From Plenodomus lindquistii (lineage: Eukaryota > Ascomycota > Dothideomycetes > Pleosporales > Leptosphaeriaceae): DNA of 64,000 nt. The notes under the pieces were generated by a model. It ran no database searches. It saw nothing but the letters and a program-made list of their open reading frames with translations, and was not told the origin of the DNA. The position numbers and the translations under genes are program-made. Location: the NCBI GenBank assembly GCA_025504975.1, contig JANUWI010000006.1, positions 1,302,001 to 1,366,000 on the forward strand, given 5' to 3'. Shown piece after piece: positions 57,625 through 64,000 of this stretch (the stretch's first letter is position 1; the number at the start of each line of letters is the position of its first letter).

Positions 57625-59013
57625 AGTATGAAGGATAGGGCTAGGAAATGGTTATTTTACGATTGAAGCATAGAACATGTGCTGCGTGTGTGTTTGTTTT
57701 TTGGAAAAGAGCGTTTTTACAGTATTGCACCGCTGGTTTGACAGGGCGTTACATAGTTGGTATACTGGGATGTATGTGTATGGGTGATGCGATGGTAAAT
57801 GGTGTGCGTGTGCGTGTGCGTGGTAGGTACCCTTCCCCTTGTTTTAATTGTACTATAGAATAGACCTAGTGTCATCCCTCCACCTCTGAGCTTTTACATT
57901 GCGCGAGATTAGTTCGAGTTCTCAGTCTGCCATGGGTAAAACATTTATCTGCATGTATAGTTAACATTTGCTACAGCCTTTAGACACCTCGGATTACATG
58001 CCTGCTAGCCTTTTGTATTATAGCCGAGCTATTGGTGTATCGGCACCGCGCACATTGAAATCTACTAGTGGGGTGCGCTCTTCCTCTGTATAATACGGGG
58101 AGCTGAAAGGCATGTAATTCGACGACTCCAGAATCTGTACTTGAAGATTAGAAGATCAAAGTTAGAAAAATAGTAAAATATGTCATGTATAGTAATCAGC
58201 CTTTTCGCACCTAGCGCGCAAAGAGACTCCACAGCGTTAAATGCCACAATCACAATACAAAGTGTACGGCTGGCACATCGATGTAGAACTTGTTAATAAG
58301 CCACAACACATGTATAGTAAGTATCTTGATCAAGGCTTCCGAGGACGAATATGCGCAAGAATGCTCATGTTGGCACGTCAAAGCTATTGGTTCAGGGTTA
58401 GTCGGGAAGGCCGGAAGGAGAGAGGGGTAGGTGGGCAATTGAGGAGGACATACACAGTATGTAGAATGGCATAGCTTTATTCTGGATGTTTGACTCGAAA
58501 AGACAAGGTGAGGGCAGAGCTTATTTAGGTCTATTTGTAATACGGGTATCAGATTGGGTGAAGAGTAGGGGTGTAGTGTTACTCACTGGATCTGGCTCCA
58601 TTTCTAGATTAGTGATCTGTTAGTCGTATATAGTGTAAAAACTGCTATAATTTTTGTATGTATTGCTAATGCAGCCACTGCTTGTACTTTGCTGAATACC
58701 AGATCCGCAATCCGCCAGCTTGTCTATAACATAGCAGTTGGAGTACATGCCTTGTAGTACTCTACCATGAACGTTTGGTCAAAAACGGTCCGACTAACTT
58801 TCTACGTTGGGAAGTCAAAATCGGACGGATTCCGCGGCAGACGAAGCATCGACAGGAGGGTTACGTATAGCTACAGGGTAGAAGATGACCTATTTACCGA
58901 CTCTTACCCCCAATGTTCGCATTGTCCCCCCATCTCAAAGCCACAACATAACACCCACTCCACCCACTCCACCCACCCACACCCTCCCAACCCAATCCAA
59001 CAAACACAACACC
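57625..59013. other. Intergenic region, AT-rich, possible relic element
   Basis: About 1.4 kb. From roughly 57,840 to 58,760 it is AT-rich with many TA steps (TATAGTAAT, TATAATTTTTG), unlike its neighbours, and has no ORF over 80 aa. A degraded, RIP-mutated repeat is possible, but no element was identified. A GTGTGCGTGTGCGTG microsatellite lies at about 57803-57822. C-rich leader with CACCCACTCCACCCAC steps before the next ATG. Confidence 0.4.
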
Positions 59014-60251
59014 ATGGCACGCTCACACCCCCCTTCCAAACCTCCAAAACCTCAAACCCCCGCTCTCCCAGCCCCACCTATCCAGACAACCCTCCCCTTC
59101 TACACATCCCTCATAACCCTCACCACCTACGCCGCAATCGCCATATCCTACCTCTTACCGGGCCTCGATCCCTCCGCCCCCTCTACGTTATCCACGGACA
59201 ACGTACGAACAATATACACTGGTTTGCCAGACGTCGATGCAATGTTCAAACACATTGTCGTGTTCTTTACGAATGCCATAGATTGGGAAAAGGATGCGGG
59301 AAAAACGCTGCAGTTTGTGTATTTGCTGTGTTATATTGCGCCGATATTTTTGGTGTGGTTTGTTGAGGGGTGGAGATGGGGCAAGAGGGGGTCGTTGGTT
59401 TCGAGGTATGTGTTGCATGTTTGATTCTGGTGAAGCGATTTTTTTTCGCGGGGAGGGGTTTTGAGTGAGTGGGATATGTTACTGATGGATGATGATAATA
59501 CAGACCTACATTTCTAGGCGTCGTGCTGAACTTTTGCACGATTGGAGCGTTCGGCCCGTTTGTGAGCGTCCTTGATATCTGGTCTTCGCGGAATTCGTCG
59601 CCTGCGGATCCAAGGAGCTATGCCGTGCCCAAGGGGTTCGCGAGGGCGATTGGACCTGCGATACTGGTCGGTCATGTGTTGCCTACGATACTAATGTTTA
59701 TTCCTGGTCTGGCGCCTGTGGTTAAAAACGACGTTATTCTGCTGTGGCAGTTCTCGGCCCTGCTGATTACTATCTTGATATATCTCTTCGCCGACACCTC
59801 CGATGAGACGTCCGATCGACACTCCCTCGACTACCTGCCGCATCTTATCAGGAGCTACAAGATGGTGTTTGGTTTCGCAACTGCGTATCATTGGCTTGCT
59901 GGACTGTTTGTATTCATCCTAGGAGATCAGGATCCGACGTTGGCACTTGATCGGCTCGTACTCCCGCTCGTCGATCTTCCGGGCACCGATCCAACGTCGT
60001 CGCCAGCCACGGGGTTCATCTTCATCAAGTATGACGCCTTTTTTGCGTTCATTGGCCTTATTCCATACGGCCTTTACAGCGTGTACGAGCTTCGATCCCA
60101 GGGTTTGGTGACTTCGAAACAGGCGTGCGTCGCTTGTGGTGTTTATCTTGGTTCTCAGGTGGTGGTAGGACCAGGGGCGGCAATTGTGGGGTTGTGGTGG
60201 TGGAGAGAGAATTGTATGGCTGTCACGAATACCAAGGGTAGCAAGAATTGA
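59014..60251 (+). CDS. Eight-TM polytopic membrane protein, uncharacterised
   Basis: Exons 59014..59405 and 59504..60251 join across a 98-nt intron to give 379 aa. After a P-rich cytosolic N-terminus there are about eight hydrophobic spans: LITLTTYAAIAISYLLPG, LQFVYLLCYIAPIFLVWF, FLGVVLNFCTIGAFGPF, AILVGHVLPTILMFI, LLWQFSALLITILIYLF, VFGFATAYHWLAGLFVFIL, FFAFIGLIPYGLYSVYE and VYLGSQVVVGPGAAIVGLW. This pattern is seen in fungal integral membrane proteins found both as single genes and near secondary-metabolite clusters, but no biosynthetic genes flank it here. No catalytic motif recognised; function unknown. Expressed behind a pyrimidine-rich leader and preceded by 1.4 kb without genes. Confidence 0.85.
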
Positions 60252-60734
60252 GGCGGCCTAGAGCGTGATACACTCAAGAAAGAGGTTATGGAAAGGGCGC
60301 TGATGGAGAACTTGCTGGCCATGATGGGCGGAGCCATTGGGCTCTCGCGATATCATCTTAGTTGGCGAGAGTGAATCACTGTGAGTTGAGATTGTACCAT
60401 AGTCAGTACTCGTCCTGACTTCGCTGCAGCGTCCCTCACAGGCACCGCCCCACGACCACTTCAACCTCGCCAAAATACCGACAGCAGAAGCATCATCAAC
60501 AACGATGGTACATAAGACATTACGGGCCTTGCGTAACGAAATCTACTTCACTGTGCATGATAGCCCAAGTGCTCATTTCCTTCCTAGCTAAAATTAGCGC
60601 AAATATGACCGTTGTAAAGTATGGTACCGGGTGCCACGTGCATGTGAAGAGATGTAAGTTGCGCCTGTACGGGCAGCTACTTCTCTCTACAAATACGACA
60701 GACGCAACAGAATACGCGCCTGCTGAATCTACCC
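60252..60734. other. Intergenic region between the two unknown genes
   Basis: 480 bp, ordinary composition; no gene recognised. Confidence 0.4.
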
Positions 60735-61517
60735 ATGGTCGCCCGCAACTCCATTCTCACCCGGCTTCAATGGCTCCAAAAACTTCGCGCCACGATCTTG
60801 CATACCCACACACATATACTTTCTGAGCATCCACTCCCCATCACCAACATGAATAACACGAACAACTCTGCTAAAAACCCTGCGCAAGGCCCCAACAGCA
60901 TTCGGAAAGCCAATAGCAAAGCCAAGCTTCAGCGTGGCCCCCAGCATCCTACCCTCCTCCGCTCCGGCAATGGCAAATCCAAGAGCACTGCGAAATGGTC
61001 TGTCGACCTTGCGGCGAACCAATCTGGGCTTCCCGGCTACGTTGTTGACACAATGCACACGAGCAGCGTGCGCTACATCCGCGTTACAGCCAGCGAGGCG
61101 CGCTATTGGTCTCAGCTTTGTACAAAGGTTTACAACGGCAATACACTCTGGCTTACGGATCTTGATCAACTGCGAAAGGCGCCGATGCCCAAACCTTCGT
61201 CACCTCGGGAGAACAGTGGCAAGGCGGCTGTAGTTGTGGAGGAAGTGGATAGGATTGTTGAGCAGATTAAGTCAGAGGATGATATCGGGTATCAGCAGAT
61301 GATGGCGTTTCGTAAGTCGTGTGCGTAGATTTTGGGGCAAGTGTTATTGGCTGATTGGATCTGCAGAAGAGTGTTTGAATCAGACGGGTGAAGGCGATCA
61401 TGGCACGAAACGCGGTGAGTAGCCATCGAATACTATTCATGGCTTAGTTGATCAAGACTCATCCGCATAGGATCTGGCTCGACGGAAAGTACGCAAGGGG
61501 GCGTATTGTTAGAGTGA
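60735..61517 (+). CDS. Small hypothetical protein, three exons
   Basis: Exons 60735..61311, 61367..61414 and 61471..61517 close in frame to 223 aa; both introns are GT-AG of 55-56 nt. The exact phase match across two short 3' exons (48 and 47 nt) supports this model over the longer frame that reads on through the first donor. The protein is basic at its N-terminus (ATILHTHTH, then KSTAKWSVDLAAN), with a central GYVVDTMHTSSVRYIRVTAS and SQLCTKVYNGNTLW region, a K/E-rich helix near residue 170 (VVVEEVDRIVEQIKSED) and a polar tail ending in STESTQGGVLLE. A second ATG at 60849 would give 185 aa. I do not recognise the family. Confidence 0.6.
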
Positions 61518-62694
61518 ACGCAGGTTCCACGATTCATGGTCCTCGGACTCAATTCATGAACCTGTATTTCAGCTAGAGGGTTCTTGTTGTTTCGACTTGG
61601 CTGTTTGACATGGAGATACCCTCAGGATTTGAAGAATTGGGTGTTGTAGATCGGGTCCAAGCATTTCCACGGTAGTGAATTGAGATCAACAAAGGTCATG
61701 TGTATGTAAGCGTAGAGAGTCCCCCATCTTCTTCGAAGACTGGTATTTCATGTGCATAACAAGTACGATATGCTGCTCCAGCGGCGAATCCACTCACACC
61801 ATTTTGTAAAAGCCTTTAAAGAGTTCGATTATCTATTGTAAAAAGTGTATCCCCTAAGCAGGAGACGATCATGGACTCATTCACTGGCAAGAAACGCGAA
61901 TGAAGTCTACACTACACAGGAAGGGCATGATGTTTCAGTTGTAAAGTAGCGAGGAGACAACGACCAGAATAAAGACAACTAGTGAGAGGTTCTGATCACG
62001 CAAGGTGGAAGAGAATTCGTATAGGTCACAAGAGCATAACTACCGTGATATATGGAGTTTGCAGTCAACGCGTACGGCACAGGTGTAGGTTCATAGTCGC
62101 GCATAAAAGATAAGTGCAGCCGCAAGAATCTTTGAATGATCCGTAAGGCTGGTATGATGCTAACGCAGACCCTGCATGCCGATAATCAACGTCACCTCGC
62201 CCCGAGCTGTTTCCCATACTGAGCCCTGCGACTTCTGTATCTGCCATTCCTTATCAACAACTTCTCCAAACATGGCGACTGCCCTTCTATAGGAGACAGA
62301 CCCGGAGCACAGAAGCCACATGGCCTCACTTTCTCCAACCGCGATATCTCTTCTTTACCCACAGCTATGCAGATGTAAGCCTGAATAGCTTCCAATCTTG
62401 TGCACTGCATACATGCTTCTTGGCAGGCGTACCAAGCACAACATGTCGCATTCACCTCCGCAAACTCCAACATGCTCAATATGACTACTCAAAAACGTAG
62501 TGAGGTTACTATATCAAATTTTTGCGATGAAACTGGCTAGACCCCCCCTCACCGCCGCAGTGAAGGTACAACTCGTCTCTCACCCTCCGTTTAGCGTCCT
62601 CCAGTACAGTATATAGTTGCGGCGCCGTCTTCTCACATATTTGACTCTGTCTTCAAGCAAACTCTGCGTCTTGCGCTCTCCACCCGCAGCAAGT
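61518..62694. other. Intergenic region, 1.2 kb
   Basis: ORFs below 100 aa without domains on both strands. The sequence is mildly AT-rich near 61,780-61,860 and pyrimidine-rich just before the next ATG. Confidence 0.4.
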
Positions 62695-64000
62695 ATGGCT
62701 CCCAACATATCCCAGGCGCTTCCTCATGGCAAGGTCCCAAGGAGCGTGCCGATGACCAACATGCCTCCACCACCGCCTCGTAGTCAGAGTCTCAATCAGA
62801 ACGCCCAGAACAACGCGCCTCAGCAGGACAACTTTCTCTCCATGTCCGTCGATGCGAGCTCTGCCTCTGGGCAGCTGACAGCGACTTGGCTGACCACACT
62901 TCATAGGATGCAAGGTCCAGCCGTCAAGGTGGTCGTCGGCCAAGGTCTCGCAGCGACGTCCTACACCCTCCCCATCGCCCTACTCAGCGCCCACTCCCTC
63001 GCTTTCCAGGGAGATATCGCTCGTCTTATGAGTGCTGACGGTGGAATGACTAGTGCGAACAAGAAGCGTAAGCTCGAGCCCGCCACGCTTGACGATGAGA
63101 CTGCCAAAGATGCGGCGCGCACAGCTGAAGGCATCGAGCAAGCTGATGAGATGGTAATTCAATACCCCGATGTGGATCCCGTCATCTTCGGTCTCTTCCT
63201 CCAATTCATCTTCCAAGGCTCCTACCCCGTCACCGTAGACGTACACCCACCCGTCAAGCATGTGCCGCGCAAAAACCCAACCATGAGACCCGACACGCTT
63301 CACGGCCACGCCGAAACTCAGGTCAGACAGCCGCCTGTTATTCCACACCACCCGCACCTTCCTCCATCCTTCCGTGCATGGTTACTCGGCGGCCGCCTCT
63401 GCGCCCCCACCTTCATGAACCAAGCTACCGACAACATCTACCACGGCATCGGTCCACGCTTCCCGCTCACGCCCGGAATTGTCCAATTTGTCTGGCAAAC
63501 CACACGACCGACGCCTTCCTGTGCTCTACGCAGGCTAGTCCTGGGGTTTCTGGTGCAGTTCTGGCACGCGGGGTACGAGCATGTGCTTGCGAGGATTGGA
63601 TATGATGGCGCATGGGCACAGGTGTTTGATGCGTTTCCTGATATTAGGATGCATCTGTTGTTCACCAAGGGAGAGAGGGCGTTGGAGGTGCAGGGGTACT
63701 ATGTGCACCTCAGTCCGCCGGCGGTGAGGGCTGGTGATGGCAATAGTGCTCAGGGTGGTAATCAGAGGGTCAAGAAGCCTGTACGTGCTGGTTCGGCTGG
63801 ACAAGGTGGCGATACTGGAGTGACAGGACATGACGTTGCTCTCGCTCAGGTTGCAACTGTGGGTCCTAACATAGCTTCTGACAAGACCGTCTCCAAAGGC
63901 ACGACTCCTGCCGCCCAATCCCCCGGCGCTACGACTCCCACTACCAGCTCAGCCGACAGTGCGACTCCCGCCACCAAGACTAAGTCTATTTCCCCAACCC
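62695..64000 (+). CDS. BTB/POZ-like domain protein, truncated at the window end
   Basis: Starts at ATG 62695 (MAPNISQALPHGKVPRSVPM) and stays open, without an intron, to the last base: 435 complete codons. A short P/Q-rich N-terminus is followed by a BTB-like module (VKVVVGQGLAATSYTLPIAL, LLSAHSLAFQGDIARLM, then after an insert EMVIQYPDVDPVIFGLFLQF and IFQGSYPVTV). The insert at about residues 120-150 contains a basic NLS-like KKRKLE. A C-terminal T/S/A/G-rich region follows. BTB modules of this fungal type mediate dimerisation or cullin-3 adaptor binding; the target is unknown. The stop lies outside the window. Confidence 0.8.
   Translation, partial: MAPNISQALPHGKVPRSVPMTNMPPPPPRSQSLNQNAQNNAPQQDNFLSMSVDASSASGQLTATWLTTLHRMQGPAVKVVVGQGLAATSYTLPIALLSAHSLAFQGDIARLMSADGGMTSANKKRKLEPATLDDETAKDAARTAEGIEQADEMVIQYPDVDPVIFGLFLQFIFQGSYPVTVDVHPPVKHVPRKNPTMRPDTLHGHAETQVRQPPVIPHHPHLPPSFRAWLLGGRLCAPTFMNQATDNIYHGIGPRFPLTPGIVQFVWQTTRPTPSCALRRLVLGFLVQFWHAGYEHVLARIGYDGAWAQVFDAFPDIRMHLLFTKGERALEVQGYYVHLSPPAVRAGDGNSAQGGNQRVKKPVRAGSAGQGGDTGVTGHDVALAQVATVGPNIASDKTVSKGTTPAAQSPGATTPTTSSADSATPATKTKSISPT

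Noticed and set aside
58885..59013. Upstream extension of the eight-TM protein
   Set aside because: The extension is low-complexity T/P/H from the pyrimidine-rich leader, and ATG 59014 has better context.
1..64000. CRISPR array, phage or bacterial operon features
   Set aside because: No regularly spaced repeats apart from coding ones and no bacterial genes; the window is fungal nuclear DNA.

Overview
The window is nuclear DNA of a filamentous ascomycete (Pezizomycotina). Dothideomycetes/Pleosporales is my best guess, from overall gene style and not from a diagnostic marker. The evidence is short GT-AG introns, mostly 46-60 nt, with CTRAY-type branch points; fungal-specific families (exomer subunit, Def1, Ran1-type kinase, acid trehalase, fungal NACHT-ankyrin protein); and compact gene spacing with many head-to-head and tail-to-tail pairs. 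I assign 18 intact or edge-truncated protein genes plus one interrupted gene. Multi-exon models were built by hand and each closes in frame.

Layout. 1-1499: 3' end of an SH3-domain gene with a minisatellite-encoded Q/P linker. 2002-3189 (-): BTB-like protein. 3390-4628 (-): six-TM membrane protein whose single frame is broken by two TAG codons, both at apparent Trp positions. 4.7-12.4 kb and 13.8-20.8 kb: two gene-free blocks of about 7 kb around a Ran1/Sks1-type kinase (12392-13756). The second block holds a SINE-like or Pol III-type element at 19571-19800. 20761-21164: ribosomal protein eS28. 21579-23117 (-): uncharacterised protein. 24120-28298: five-exon NLR-type gene with about nine near-identical 99-bp ankyrin repeats. 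28674-30170 (-): CECR5-type HAD hydrolase. 31614-32594: aldo-keto reductase. 32990-34372 (-): unknown, possibly mitochondrial. 34910-37774: Def1. 39654-40783: LPxEIR-type protein. 41637-44720: secreted acid trehalase. 45673-46869 (-): Kti13/Ats1, head to head with uS9/RPS16 (47185-47889). 48396-50871 (-): exomer ChAP subunit, head to head with HIR3 (51364-57624). 59014-60251: eight-TM protein. 60735-61517: small unknown protein. 62695 to the window end: BTB protein, truncated.

Most of the window is housekeeping: translation (eS28, uS9, Kti13), chromatin and transcription (HIR3, Def1), trafficking (exomer), carbon metabolism (trehalase, aldo-keto reductase) and signalling (kinase). The accessory-like parts are the NLR gene, the interrupted membrane-protein gene and the SINE-like element. 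I see no biosynthetic cluster, CRISPR array, prophage or intact transposase. The observations most worth following are the double in-frame TAG gene, the NLR repeat array with a 198-bp higher-order unit, and the tRNA-like-headed element.
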